Positions 1 through 8,910 of a DNA stretch of 64,000 nucleotides are shown here, one piece after another (within the stretch, counting starts at the first letter, position 1; the number at the start of each line of letters is the position of its first letter). The stretch comes from CAZSBB01 sp964605235 (GTDB lineage Bacteria; Planctomycetota; Phycisphaerae; Phycisphaerales; Phycisphaeraceae): positions 62,001 through 126,000 of the forward strand of contig CAZSBB010000010.1 of NCBI GenBank assembly GCA_964605235.1. Direction: 5' to 3'. The position numbers and the translations under genes were made by a program. The notes below the pieces were generated by a model. The model ran no database searches. It was not told the DNA's origin and was given only the letters and a program-made list of their open reading frames with translations.

Positions 1-1087
1 TGCCCAGGCGCTCGGCGGCGGGTTCGCCGATTGCGTGAACTCCGGCTCCAACGCCATCTATGTCGCGCTGCGGGCGCTGAACCTGCCCATGTATTCCGAG
101 GTGATCGTCCCGGCGGTCAGCGATCCCGGCGGCATCATGCCCGTGCCGCTGCTGGGGTTGATTCCCGTAGTCGCCGACTGTGTCCCCGGCAGCTACAACA
201 TCGGCGTCGAGCAGATCAAAGCCTGTCTGACCCCGCGCACCAGCGCGATCCTCGTGGCGCACATTGGCGGCATTCCCGTGGATATGGATCCGATCCTCGC
301 GCTGGCGCAGGAGCGCGGGCTGAAGGTGATTGAAGACTGCGCCCAGGCGCACGGCGCGAAATACAAGGGCCGACCGGTGGGCACGCTGGGCGACATCGCC
401 GCCTTCAGCACCATGTTCGGCAAGCATCACGCCACCGGCGGCCAGGGCGGCGTGGTGTTCACCCGCAACGAGGATTACTACTGGCAGGCGCGGCGTGCTG
501 CGGACCGGGGCAAGGCGTTCAACCATGAGCATCCCGTCGGCGTGGGCATGCCGGGCAACCTGTTCGCCAGCCTCAACTGCAATCAGGATGAAATGGGCTG
601 CGCCATCGGCCGCGTGCAACTGGCGCGGCTGCCGCAGATCGTCGCCGGACGCCGGCAATTCATGCTCGAACTGCAGCAGGCGATCGGCGACCTGAAAACG
701 GTGCAAGTGCTCGACGCCCCCGCCGACTGCGAAAACTCGGTGTGGTTCCTCTTCGTCAAACTGCATCTGGAGCAGTTGACCGTCAGCCGCGACGAATTCG
801 CCAAAGCCGCGCAGGCCGAGGGCGTGCATCTGTCCGCGGGTTACGCGATCTTCAACAGCGAGTATCCCTGGTTCCGCCAGCAGCAGGTGCTCGCCACAGC
901 CGGCTGGCCGTGGAGCGCCGCCGAGTATCAGGGCGAGAAACACCCGAAGTATCCGCTGCCCAACATCAAAGCCTGCGATGCGGCGTGCATGCGCCTGGGC
1001 GTGCATGAAAACTACGGGACGCAGGAAGTGCGCGACACCGCTGCCGTGCTGCGCAAGCTGGAGCGCGCGTTCCGGCGTGGTTGCTAG
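1..1087 (+). CDS. DegT/DnrJ/EryC1/StrS-family aminotransferase, 5' end outside window
   Basis: A PLP-dependent sugar-aminotransferase-type protein. The frame is open from base 2 through the left edge, so the N-terminus is missing; an internal GTG at 35 is unlikely to be the true start. Family signs are the SGSNAIYVAL cofactor-pocket segment, the VIEDCAQAHGA segment with the PLP-ring aspartate, and FSTMFGKHHATGGQGG, where the lysine sits at the usual Schiff-base position. The family transaminates keto-sugars or cyclitols with glutamate or, in some members, acts as a dehydratase. The partner substrate cannot be read from sequence. It leads a co-directional run with a C45-type hydrolase, a toroid-fold protein and an amidohydrolase, which suggests a small pathway on an aminated or acylated sugar-like compound (inference). 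Confidence 0.85.
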   Translation, partial: AQALGGGFADCVNSGSNAIYVALRALNLPMYSEVIVPAVSDPGGIMPVPLLGLIPVVADCVPGSYNIGVEQIKACLTPRTSAILVAHIGGIPVDMDPILALAQERGLKVIEDCAQAHGAKYKGRPVGTLGDIAAFSTMFGKHHATGGQGGVVFTRNEDYYWQARRAADRGKAFNHEHPVGVGMPGNLFASLNCNQDEMGCAIGRVQLARLPQIVAGRRQFMLELQQAIGDLKTVQVLDAPADCENSVWFLFVKLHLEQLTVSRDEFAKAAQAEGVHLSAGYAIFNSEYPWFRQQQVLATAGWPWSAAEYQGEKHPKYPLPNIKACDAACMRLGVHENYGTQEVRDTAAVLRKLERAFRRGC

Positions 1088-1173
1088 GATATGCTCCCTG
1101 AGTGACAGCGCCGGATGCGGGCCAACCGCGGGATGCTCGGCTTCGGCTCCGCAGCACAGGGAACCACCACATC

Positions 1174-2205
1174 ATGCTGGAATTGGAATCCGCCGGCAGT
1201 TGGCGCCAGATCGGCATGCACCTGGGTCGAACCTTCGGCCAGCAATTGCATGCGTGCGTGGAGCACTACGCGCCCTGGCTCAAGGCGGAGCCCGCGCGGT
1301 ATGCCCCGGCGCTCGCCGAGCTGCGCCAGCAACTGAACACGCTGGCGCCGGAGTTGTTGGAGGAGTCGGAAGGCTTGGCGCAGGCGGCGGACCTCGATCC
1401 GCAGGTGGTGCTGGGTTATCGCTTTTTTAATGCGGTCAAGGCGCGGATGTCGCGCGGCTGTTCGTCGATCTATCTCGCCGACACGCCGCAGGGCCCGCTG
1501 CTGGGGCGCAATTGCGATCTGATTCCGGGCTTCGATCCGCAGGTGCAACTCCGCCGCCTCGTGCGTCCGCAGGGGCAGACGCCGCTGATTTTCTTCAGCT
1601 ATCTCGGGGTGGCCGGCAGCAGCGGCGGCAACGCCCACGGCTTGGCGCTCGGCGGCTCCAGCGCGCACACCCGACAGACCTTCGGCGACACGGGCTTGCC
1701 CAACGGCCTGTGGAATCACCTGCTGCTGGCGCGCTGCCGCGATCTGGCGGACTTGCGCACTCTGTGCCTGCGCTATCGCTTCCGCGGCAAACCCTGCAAC
1801 ATGCTGCTGGGCGATCAGGCGGGCAACTCGGCGGCGCTGGAGCTGGCGCCCGGCGCAGCGCCGATCGTCTGTCCACGCGCGCCCCACGCGCGCTGGCAGT
1901 GCCGAACCAACTTTTTCGCCTCCGGCAAACTGACCCTTCAGCCCGAGGTCGATTACCTGCAATCCGCTTATGCCCGCTTCGGCCGGGTCGCCCATGTGCT
2001 TGACAGCGACCCGGCGGCGCACCGCGTCGACGGGCTCAAACAACTGCTGCGCGAAATCGCCCAGCCCGGCATGGTCGACACCGGCCGCAACGGCGCCGCG
2101 CTGACCGTCTTCAGCACCATTCACGAATTACGCACGGGCCTCATTCACTACACGCCGGGTCATCCCGCCGACGGCGCCTGGACAACCTGCAGCCTTCAAT
2201 CATGA
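1174..2205 (+). CDS. C45-family (acyl-CoA:6-APA acyltransferase-like) Ntn hydrolase
   Basis: A 343-residue protein of the peptidase C45 / AAT family, whose members self-cleave before a cysteine that becomes the N-terminal nucleophile and then hydrolyse or transfer acyl groups on amides. The probable nucleophile is Cys96 in SRGCSS, followed by the conserved GRNCDLIPG segment and a glycine/serine-rich stretch GVAGSSGGNAHGLALGG. The ATG at 1174 is preferred because the family-like region begins there; an in-frame GTG at 1102 would add 24 residues with no similarity. The stop overlaps the next start as ATGA, so the two genes are translationally coupled. Natural substrate unknown; an N-acyl amine or beta-lactam-like amide is the family precedent. 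Confidence 0.75.
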   Translation: MLELESAGSWRQIGMHLGRTFGQQLHACVEHYAPWLKAEPARYAPALAELRQQLNTLAPELLEESEGLAQAADLDPQVVLGYRFFNAVKARMSRGCSSIYLADTPQGPLLGRNCDLIPGFDPQVQLRRLVRPQGQTPLIFFSYLGVAGSSGGNAHGLALGGSSAHTRQTFGDTGLPNGLWNHLLLARCRDLADLRTLCLRYRFRGKPCNMLLGDQAGNSAALELAPGAAPIVCPRAPHARWQCRTNFFASGKLTLQPEVDYLQSAYARFGRVAHVLDSDPAAHRVDGLKQLLREIAQPGMVDTGRNGAALTVFSTIHELRTGLIHYTPGHPADGAWTTCSLQS

Positions 2206-3641
2206 TTCAACCCCACACCATCCTGCAACGGGTCATCACCGCTCTGGAAACCCTCAGCGCCGCCGGCGAACCGCACCAAGGTTTGTTTCCATCGATCATC
2301 CATCGCCACGATGGCACGCAACTGGCCGAGATGCCTCCGCACATCCCCGGCCAGCGTCCCAGCGACCGCTCCTTTCGCGGCAGCAACCTCATGCATGATC
2401 AGGTCACCCTGCTGACCATGCGGGCGTTGGGCCCGCGCCATCCGCATCTGGCGACCGCCGCCGACCGCTATCTCCAGCGCTTTGCCGAGCATTGCACCAA
2501 CACCGTGTCGGGCCTGTTTCCCTGGGGCGAGCATTCCTTCTGGCATCTGGACCGCGATGCCGTGGGCAACAGTTATGAATACCGCGTCGGTTCGACCATG
2601 ACGCATCCGACCCATGACCATCTGCGGGCAACGCCCCGATGGCTCTGGGAGGCGTTGCAGCAGCTCAATCCCGCGTGCGTGCAGCGCTTCGCCGACGGCT
2701 TGAACAACCACTGGATTCCGCCGCGCCCGGATCACGGCATTCCCCAGCGGGAGTACATCCGCCACGGCTTCATCATGAAGATCGAGCCGTGGTCCCATGG
2801 CCCGAGCATCAGTTCGTGCGACTTTCCGCGGCACGGCGGGTTCTACATTTTCGACTGGGCTTTTGCTTACGCGCAGCAACCGCGCCCGGAGTTGCTGACG
2901 CAGATACGGGACATGCTGGATTACTGGTGGACCAAGCGCCGGCCGGACGGTTTGCTGCTGATCGAAAGCCGGACCACGCCGGACCATTCCCATGCCGGGA
3001 TGATCGGCGTGGCGCAAACGTTGTCGCTGGGCACGAGCCTGGGTGACGCCGCCGCGCTGCTGCGCCCCACGCAGCCGGCGCTCGCCGACACCCTGGCGCA
3101 GCGCGGGCAGGCTTACCGCGAAGCATTCTTCGCCGCCCCGCATGATCTGACGCAGGGCCACTTCTACATCTGCTGGCATGAAACCAGCGAAAGCGGCAAC
3201 CGCCGGGCGCCGATCTGGGGCAGCGTGTATGGCCACACCCCCGCCAGCTATCTGGGTCTGAATGTGCTCTACGACTACACCCAATCGCAGGACGAACGTT
3301 GTCTGAACTTCGCCCGCGCGGTGGGTCAGCACTACCTCAACACGCCCATGCCCGCCGGCGTGCAATTCCCCGCGATGGACAGCGGCATGGCGCTGGGTCT
3401 GCTCGCCGACCTGTATGCCCTGACCGGCGAGGTCGCCTGGCGCGATGGCGGGTTGGAGCTGGCGGAAAAACTGCTCGACGTGTACTTCGACGAACAACCG
3501 CTGCCGCGCAGCGCCGCCGGCTGGGACTGGTACGACTCCCAGCATGGCCCCGGTTTCCTGCTGCACGGACTCGCCCGCATCGCCCTGCTGACCGAGGATC
3601 CCACCCACTGTCCGTTGCCGGCGGATTACACCGGCCGGTGA
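2202..3641 (+). CDS. predicted alpha/alpha-toroid (six-hairpin glycosidase-like) protein
   Basis: A 479-residue soluble protein with no signal peptide. Its recurring helix-loop pattern and aromatic, charged clusters (FPWGEHSFWH, IEPWSHGPS, GFYIFDWAFAYA, AGWDWYDSQHGPGFL) fit the alpha/alpha-toroid superfamily that includes N-acylglucosamine 2-epimerases, unsaturated glucuronyl hydrolases and some pectate lyases. I cannot place it in a named family. It starts inside the stop codon of the C45 gene and is followed 25 bases later by the amidohydrolase, so it belongs to the same transcription unit. A role in processing a sugar or uronate is inferred only from fold and neighbours. Confidence 0.55.
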   Translation: MIQPHTILQRVITALETLSAAGEPHQGLFPSIIHRHDGTQLAEMPPHIPGQRPSDRSFRGSNLMHDQVTLLTMRALGPRHPHLATAADRYLQRFAEHCTNTVSGLFPWGEHSFWHLDRDAVGNSYEYRVGSTMTHPTHDHLRATPRWLWEALQQLNPACVQRFADGLNNHWIPPRPDHGIPQREYIRHGFIMKIEPWSHGPSISSCDFPRHGGFYIFDWAFAYAQQPRPELLTQIRDMLDYWWTKRRPDGLLLIESRTTPDHSHAGMIGVAQTLSLGTSLGDAAALLRPTQPALADTLAQRGQAYREAFFAAPHDLTQGHFYICWHETSESGNRRAPIWGSVYGHTPASYLGLNVLYDYTQSQDERCLNFARAVGQHYLNTPMPAGVQFPAMDSGMALGLLADLYALTGEVAWRDGGLELAEKLLDVYFDEQPLPRSAAGWDWYDSQHGPGFLLHGLARIALLTEDPTHCPLPADYTGR

Positions 3642-3666
3642 TTCCCTCCAACCTCTGAGAAAAACC

Positions 3667-4614
3667 ATGATTATCGACAGCCATCAACATGTGAACTGGC
3701 ATTACCGCGATGCGAAAACCCTGGTGGAGGACCTGGATGCCAACGGCATCGAGCAGGCGTGGCTGCTCTCCTGGGAAGTGCCGACCGAAGAAGACAACAC
3801 CGGCTACCACGGCGTGCTTGATCCGGTTAATGTCCGCGCCGACGGCACCCATGCGGGCATCCTGCTCAAAGACCTGCTGGCGACGCAGGCGCAGTTTCCC
3901 TCGCGCTTCGTCGTGGGTTACTGCCCCTATCCGCTGCACCCGGCGGCGCCCAAACTGTTCGAGTCGGCGTACCACATCCACGGCGTGCGGGTCTGCGGCG
4001 AATGGAAGTTCCGCGTGCTGTTCGACGATCCGCGCTGTTTGAACCTCTACCGCAAAGCCGGCGAGCTGGGCTGCCCGGTGGTGCTGCACCTGGATGTGCC
4101 GTACCTGAAAAATGAGCAGGGCGAATCGGTCTATCAGCCGTTGTGGTACGGCGGCACAGTCGCCAACCTGGAGCGGGCGCTGCAGGCGTGCCCGCAGACC
4201 AACTTCATCGGCCACGCCCCGGGCTTCTGGCGCGAGATCAGCGGCGACGCCGACGACGTCACCACGCCGTATCCGATGAGCCCGGTGACGCCCGGCGGCC
4301 GGCTGCACGGGTTGTTCGACAAGTACCCCAACCTGTACGCCGACATTTCCGCCGGCTCGGGCATGCGGGCGCTCAGTCGTGATCCGCAGCACGCCCAGCA
4401 GTTCATCACCCGTTTTGCCGACCGCTTGCTGTTTGGGCGGGATTACTATGGTGGCGAGCACCAGGCATTTCTCAAGACGCTGGAGCTGGCTGCTGACGTG
4501 CGCGCCAAGCTGATGGGCGGCAACGCGGCGAAGCTGCTCAAGCCGGTGACCCCGCGCCCGCCGCTGGCGCAGTTTGTGAAAGACGCCACCGGGCAGGCGC
4601 CGGCAAAAAAATAG
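3667..4614 (+). CDS. amidohydrolase family 2 (TIM-barrel metal-dependent hydrolase)
   Basis: A 315-residue member of the amidohydrolase_2 group, the family of ACMS decarboxylase and 2-pyrone-4,6-dicarboxylate lactonase. Metal-site signs are DSHQHVNW at the N-terminus, the strand VVLHLDVPY, FIGHAPGFW, and LLFGRDYYG, whose aspartate is the usual last ligand. The opening HxH is replaced by HQHxN. It is the last gene of the co-directional run from the left edge. It probably performs a hydrolysis, lactone-opening or decarboxylation step in that pathway, but the substrate is not evident. Confidence 0.75.
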   Translation: MIIDSHQHVNWHYRDAKTLVEDLDANGIEQAWLLSWEVPTEEDNTGYHGVLDPVNVRADGTHAGILLKDLLATQAQFPSRFVVGYCPYPLHPAAPKLFESAYHIHGVRVCGEWKFRVLFDDPRCLNLYRKAGELGCPVVLHLDVPYLKNEQGESVYQPLWYGGTVANLERALQACPQTNFIGHAPGFWREISGDADDVTTPYPMSPVTPGGRLHGLFDKYPNLYADISAGSGMRALSRDPQHAQQFITRFADRLLFGRDYYGGEHQAFLKTLELAADVRAKLMGGNAAKLLKPVTPRPPLAQFVKDATGQAPAKK

Positions 4615-4636
4615 GGAGCGCCGCGCGGGCGCTCCC
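4614..4636. terminator. perfect 9-bp hairpin between convergent genes
   Basis: GGGAGCGCC, five bases, then GGCGCTCCC begins at the last base of the amidohydrolase stop codon. There is no T-run on either side. It lies between the convergent amidohydrolase and ahcY genes and may act as a bidirectional RNA 3' end. Confidence 0.45.
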
Positions 4637-4719
4637 TGGGGGAAGGTCGTGGCAGTACACGGAGTATCCCGCGGATTGGCTGCGCTCCGCGCGCGGCTTC
4701 CAAGGGAAACCTCCGGGGG

Positions 4720-6216
4720 TTAATAGCGGTAGTGGTCGGGCTTGTAGGGGCCGTCGACGCTGACGCCGATGTATTCCGCCTGTTCGGGGGTGAGCTTGGT
4801 GAGCTTGACGCCCAGCTTCGCCAGGTGCAGGCGGGCGACCTTTTCGTCGAGTTTCTTGGGCAGCACATAGACCTTGCCGGACTCGTACTTGACGCCTGAG
4901 AGCGTGGGTTTGCCCATGGCGCTCAGCGCCAGGTCGAGCTGGGCGATGGTCTGGTTGGTGAAGCTGGCGGACATGACGAAGGAGGGATGGCCGGTGGCGC
5001 AGCCGAGGTTGAGCAGCCGCCCCTCGGCGAGGACCAGCACGCTGTGGCCATCCTCGAAGGTGTACTCGTCGTACTGCGGCTTGATGTTGGTGCGGGTGAC
5101 TTTGCCCTGCTTGATGAGCTTGCCCAGACCCGCCATGTCGATTTCGTTGTCGAAGTGGCCGATGTTGCCGACGATGGCTTTGTCCTTCATATGCTTCATG
5201 TGTTCGACGGTGATGATGCGGTAGTTGCCGGTGGTGGTGACGAACACGTCGGCGCTGCCGACCACGTCTTCGAGGGGGGCGACCTGATAGCCTTCCATGG
5301 CGGCCTGCAGGGCGCAGATGGGATCGATCTCCGTGACGATGACCCGGCAGCCTTGTCCACGCAGCGCCTGGGCGCAGCCCTTGCCGACGTCGCCGTAGCC
5401 GCAGACGACGGCGACCTTGCCCGAGAGCATGACATCGGTGGCGCGGTTCAGGCCGTCGATCAGCGAGTGGCGGCAGCCATAGAGGTTGTCGAACTTGCTC
5501 TTGGTGCAGGAGTCGTTGACGTTGATGGCGGGGAAGAGGAGGGTGCCCTTCTTCTGCATTTCGTAGAGGCGATGCACGCCGGTGGTGGTTTCCTCGCTGA
5601 CGCCGTGGCAGTCCTTGGCGACCTTGGTCCAGCGCTGGGGATCGGCGGCGAAGCAGCACGCCAGGGTCTTGAGCACTTCCTGGAACTCTTCGTTGTCAGT
5701 GGTTTCCGGGCCGGGGATTTTGCCGAGTTTTTCGAACTCCGCGCCCTTGTGGATCAGCAGGGTGGCGTCACCGCCGTCGTCGACAATCTGCGTGGGGCCG
5801 CTGCCGTCGCCGAAGTCGAGCATGCGCTCGGTGCACCACCAGTACTCAGCGAGGGTTTCACCCTTCCAGGCGAACACGGGCACACCCTTGGGCGCGGTGG
5901 GCGTGCCGGACGGGCCGACCACCACGGCGGCGGCGGCATGATCCTGCGTGCTGAAGATGTTGCACGAAGCCCAGCGCACGGTGGCGCCCAGCTCGACGAG
6001 GGTTTCAATCAGCACCGCGGTCTGCACGGTCATGTGCAGCGAGCCGGCGACGCGCTGACCCTTGAGCGGATACTTGCCTTTGTATTCCTCGCGCAGCGCC
6101 ATCAGGCCGGGCATTTCCTGCTCGGCGAGACGAATTTCCTGCCGGCCCAGGTTGACCGTGGCGGGGGACAGGTCTTTGACTTTGAACTCCAGGCCGGCGA
6201 TTACGTCAGTGGTCAT
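4720..6216 (-). CDS. ahcY: adenosylhomocysteinase (SAH hydrolase)
   Basis: Catalyses reversible hydrolysis of S-adenosylhomocysteine to adenosine and homocysteine, closing the SAM methylation cycle in the cytosol. The 498-residue protein has the full domain order: substrate domain (SLHMTVQTAVLIETL, NIFSTQDHAAAA, FAWKGE, DDGGDAT), NAD-binding domain with VCGYGDVGKGCA, and the conserved C-terminal PDHYRY that reaches into the neighbouring subunit. The ATG at 6216 is chosen because a GGAG lies six bases before it; ATGs at 6219 and 6228 are alternatives. The ArsR-methyltransferase regulator gene lies just upstream on the same strand, with a strong hairpin between them. Confidence 0.97.
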   Translation of the reverse strand: MTTDVIAGLEFKVKDLSPATVNLGRQEIRLAEQEMPGLMALREEYKGKYPLKGQRVAGSLHMTVQTAVLIETLVELGATVRWASCNIFSTQDHAAAAVVVGPSGTPTAPKGVPVFAWKGETLAEYWWCTERMLDFGDGSGPTQIVDDGGDATLLIHKGAEFEKLGKIPGPETTDNEEFQEVLKTLACCFAADPQRWTKVAKDCHGVSEETTTGVHRLYEMQKKGTLLFPAINVNDSCTKSKFDNLYGCRHSLIDGLNRATDVMLSGKVAVVCGYGDVGKGCAQALRGQGCRVIVTEIDPICALQAAMEGYQVAPLEDVVGSADVFVTTTGNYRIITVEHMKHMKDKAIVGNIGHFDNEIDMAGLGKLIKQGKVTRTNIKPQYDEYTFEDGHSVLVLAEGRLLNLGCATGHPSFVMSASFTNQTIAQLDLALSAMGKPTLSGVKYESGKVYVLPKKLDEKVARLHLAKLGVKLTKLTPEQAEYIGVSVDGPYKPDHYRY

Positions 6217-6264
6217 CATCAACTCCATGCAAAAGGTTTTGGGGGTTCTGTGGTTAATCTTTAC

Positions 6265-6293
6265 TTAGCCCCCGGCGACTCGCCGGGGGCTAA
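6265..6293. terminator. 13-bp perfect hairpin in the ahcY leader
   Basis: TTAGCCCCCGGCG, loop ACT, CGCCGGGGGCTAA, located between the regulator gene stop and ahcY. It lacks a T-run. It resembles the TTAGC-type palindromes at 13.26 and 58.4 kb, so it may be a resident repeat doing duty as terminator or attenuator. No SAM- or SAH-riboswitch architecture is visible around it. Confidence 0.5.
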
Positions 6294-6320
6294 ATGCTGT
6301 GTCCTGCAACCCATTTCGAT

Positions 6321-7283
6321 TCATTCATCCCGCACCGCCCGGGCGAGAAACAAGGCCGGTCCTTTGGCGTCCGGCTCGGGGGGCAGTTCCTGCCAGGTGA
6401 TGTCGGTGAAGCCCGCTTCGCGCAGGTGGCTGCTCAAGGCCCGCTGCTCGAAGCCGGGCCACTGCTGGCCCAGCTGGCGGCGGAACTCCTCGCGGTCATG
6501 GCGCAGCAGATCGACGACCACCGCTGCTCCACCCGGTCGCAGGATGCGCGCCATCTCCCGCAGCACCGCCAACGGTTGGGCGAGATACGTCAGCACCAGC
6601 ACCAGCAGGGCGCCGTCGCACGCGGCGGTGTCGATGGGCATGTGATCCAGCGCGCCCAGTCGCAGGTCGACATTGGGCAGCCCGGCGGTGCGCTGCCGCG
6701 CCGCGTCGAGCATCGGCTCCGACTCGTCCACGCCGATCACCTGCTGCACATGCGGCGACAGCGTGGCGGTCAGATTTCCCGCGCCGCAGCCGAGATCCGC
6801 AAGCACCCAATGGCGCGGCAGCAACGCCAACTGAGCGCTCAAGTCGAAGCTCGAACCATACAACTGCCGACGAAGCTGATCCCACTGCCCGGCACTGCCC
6901 GCGAAGAACGCCTGCGACTGGCTCTGTTCCTGCCGCTGCCGCAGTCGGCGTTGCAGGCGCAGTTCGTCCTGGTGCAGCGTGGGCCAGTGGCGGGTCTGCT
7001 CGCGGGTCAGTTGCCACAACCGGCGCGCGGCCGGCTCCAGCTCATCGAGCAACATGCAGTACAGGTTGGTTGTCCCTTGCCTCGTGCTGTGGCACCAGCC
7101 ATGATCCGTCAGCAGTTTCAGATGCCGGCTGACGGTGGACTGAGGCATTTGCAGGACGTCGCACAGGTCGATGACCGCCAGCTCCTGGTTCTCGATCAGC
7201 CGCAGCAGGCGCAGACGGGTTTCGTCCGCCAGGCAGTCCATGCGGGCGAGCAGGTCCAGGGGGGTTTCATCGGTGCGGAGCAT
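6321..7283 (-). CDS. ArsR-family regulator fused to SAM-methyltransferase-like domain (SahR-like)
   Basis: A 320-residue two-domain protein. Residues about 8-80 form an ArsR winged helix (ADETRLRLLRLIEN, MPQSTVSRHLKLL). Residues about 160-300 form a class I SAM-binding fold with LADLGCGAGNLTATL, VIGVDESEPMLD and MARILRPGGAAVVVD. This architecture next to ahcY matches SahR, a proteobacterial ArsR-type repressor of SAM-cycle genes that senses S-adenosylhomocysteine through its methyltransferase-like domain. Position immediately upstream of ahcY on the same strand supports that role here; it is still an inference. The alternative is an enzyme with a DNA-binding domain. ATG start with a short AT-richer region upstream. 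Confidence 0.8.
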   Translation of the reverse strand: MLRTDETPLDLLARMDCLADETRLRLLRLIENQELAVIDLCDVLQMPQSTVSRHLKLLTDHGWCHSTRQGTTNLYCMLLDELEPAARRLWQLTREQTRHWPTLHQDELRLQRRLRQRQEQSQSQAFFAGSAGQWDQLRRQLYGSSFDLSAQLALLPRHWVLADLGCGAGNLTATLSPHVQQVIGVDESEPMLDAARQRTAGLPNVDLRLGALDHMPIDTAACDGALLVLVLTYLAQPLAVLREMARILRPGGAAVVVDLLRHDREEFRRQLGQQWPGFEQRALSSHLREAGFTDITWQELPPEPDAKGPALFLARAVRDE

Positions 7284-7315
7284 GAATTAATCCGTAAATC
7301 CAGATGAAATGCTAT

Positions 7316-7325
7316 ATCAGCTGAT
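7316..7325. promoter_or_regulatory. ATCAGCTGAT palindrome upstream of the SahR-like gene
   Basis: A perfect 10-bp palindrome in the locally A/T-richer stretch 33 bases before the regulator start, overlapping the region where its promoter should be. It is a candidate autoregulatory operator. No copy was found in front of ahcY. Confidence 0.3.
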
Positions 7326-7469
7326 GGAGTGGGTCAATTGCGGGGTTTCGGAGCGGGCGGTAGAGTGATGCCTGGTAACCCGCTGCAACCGCGTATTCGG
7401 TTCCTCTGCGTTGCGGGGGACGAAGCAGGCCCGCGCCTGTAAACGCATTCACATAAGGGATTTTCAGCG

Positions 7470-8720
7470 ATGGCGGACTTCAAGCCGGTGGTCTCGGCGT
7501 TGATTGGGCTCGGCGGTTACGCACAAGCGATTCAGCGCTATCTGACTGATGGCGAGCAAGCCAGTCCCCCGGTGGTCAAGCTGGCGGCGGTGACCAGCAG
7601 CAATCCTGACAAGCACCCGGAGATCGTCGCCAAGCTGCGCGAGCGTGGGGTGCGGATCATGTCCAGCTACGACGAAATTCTTGCCGACAAGAGCATCGAG
7701 ACGGTCTGGCTGCCCTTGCCGATCGACCTGCATCGGCCGTTCACCGAGCAGGCGTTGGCGGCGGGCAAGTCGGTGATGTGCGAGAAGCCGGTCGCCGGCT
7801 GTGTGGAAGACGTGGATGCGATGATCGCCGCCCAGCGCAAAGCCGGGCTGCCGGTCGCCATCGGCTATCAGGATGTGTACGACAGCACCACGGTGCCCAC
7901 CAAGCGCTTGCTGCTCGACGGGGGCATCGGCAAGATCGAGCGGGCGTGCGTCTGGGCGTGCTGGCCGCGTGACAGCGTGTACTACGGCCGCGCTGGCTGG
8001 GCGGCGCGCTTCAAGCGCGGCGACACCTGGGTTATGGACAGCCCCGCCAACAACGCTTTGGCGCACTACATCAACATCGCCCTGTTCCTGCTGGGCGCTG
8101 ATCTTGAATCCGCCGCCACCCCCGAGCATGTCGAAGCCGAGCTGTATCGCGCCAACGACATCGAAAACTATGACACCATCGCCATGCGCCTGACCCTGCC
8201 CGGCGGCATTCCCTTCCAGGTCATGTTCACCCACGCCTGCGCGGTGGCGCAGAACCCGCTGATCGAAATCTACGGCAGCCAGGGCAAAGTCCTGCGGGCC
8301 GTCGATCAGGTGCTGACCGAAAGCAAAGGCCAGACCACCATCGTGAAGCGCGACAAGCAGATGGCCAACCACATGACCCGCCGCATCGCTCAGGAAGTGC
8401 GCGGGATCAAGAACCCGGACATCGCCCTGGCGACCCTCGAATCCTCCCGCGCCCAGACCGTGGCGATCAATGGCGCTTCCCAGGCGAGCGCCGTCACCAC
8501 CATTCCCACCGACGCCTGGCGCGAACAGGACCTCTTCGGCCGCGGCGGCGTGGTCCGCGCCATCGCCGGCATCGAAGACGCCTTCCGCCATTGCTCCGCC
8601 ATGGGCCAACTGCTGCACGAGTCGGGCCGCTTGCCCTGGACCCAGCCGGCGGGCAGTCTCGACCTGCGCGGGTACAAGCATTTTGCCGGCCCCAAGGGCG
8701 CCAACCTCGTCACCGCGTAA
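7470..8720 (+). CDS. Gfo/Idh/MocA-family NAD(P)-dependent oxidoreductase
   Basis: A 416-residue cytosolic oxidoreductase. The N-terminal Rossmann domain has ALIGLGGYAQAI, followed by the family hallmark SVMCEKPVAG (the EKP lysine takes part in catalysis) and a C-terminal alpha/beta domain (GGIGKIERACVW, MDSPANNALAHYINIALF). Such enzymes oxidise or reduce sugars, cyclitols and related polyols. The H of the usual GxxxDxxxH catalytic segment appears in the NNALAHYIN stretch. AAGGGA upstream is a plausible ribosome site. It lies divergent from the SahR-like gene and 190 bases before a lipoprotein gene. Substrate unknown. Confidence 0.85.
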   Translation: MADFKPVVSALIGLGGYAQAIQRYLTDGEQASPPVVKLAAVTSSNPDKHPEIVAKLRERGVRIMSSYDEILADKSIETVWLPLPIDLHRPFTEQALAAGKSVMCEKPVAGCVEDVDAMIAAQRKAGLPVAIGYQDVYDSTTVPTKRLLLDGGIGKIERACVWACWPRDSVYYGRAGWAARFKRGDTWVMDSPANNALAHYINIALFLLGADLESAATPEHVEAELYRANDIENYDTIAMRLTLPGGIPFQVMFTHACAVAQNPLIEIYGSQGKVLRAVDQVLTESKGQTTIVKRDKQMANHMTRRIAQEVRGIKNPDIALATLESSRAQTVAINGASQASAVTTIPTDAWREQDLFGRGGVVRAIAGIEDAFRHCSAMGQLLHESGRLPWTQPAGSLDLRGYKHFAGPKGANLVTA

Positions 8721-8910
8721 ACCCTGGCCCGGATATGCGCTGCCCCCGCGCGAGGTCCGCCGTATGCCCGCGCTCCTGACATCGGGTTCGACCGCATCCC
8801 TTCCCCGCACTCCCTGGCGCGGCAACCCATGTAGGTCCAGGCTCGCCCGGACATTTCGCACGACATTACGACAGCCTTATCCGACCCTGCCCGGACCTGC
8901 AAAGCCGACG

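Noticed and set aside
6229..6320. A SAM or SAH riboswitch upstream of ahcY
   Set aside because: Only one simple 13-bp hairpin is present; no pseudoknot or multi-helix core as in SAH or SAM motifs was seen.
4987..6645. Long plus-strand frame opposite ahcY
   Set aside because: Shadow of ahcY codon usage with no ribosome site or domain.
8470..8910. Extended N-terminus of the lipoprotein overlapping the Gfo/Idh gene
   Set aside because: It would place a signal peptide and lipobox deep within the protein; starting at the TTG at 8911 gives a standard lipoprotein.
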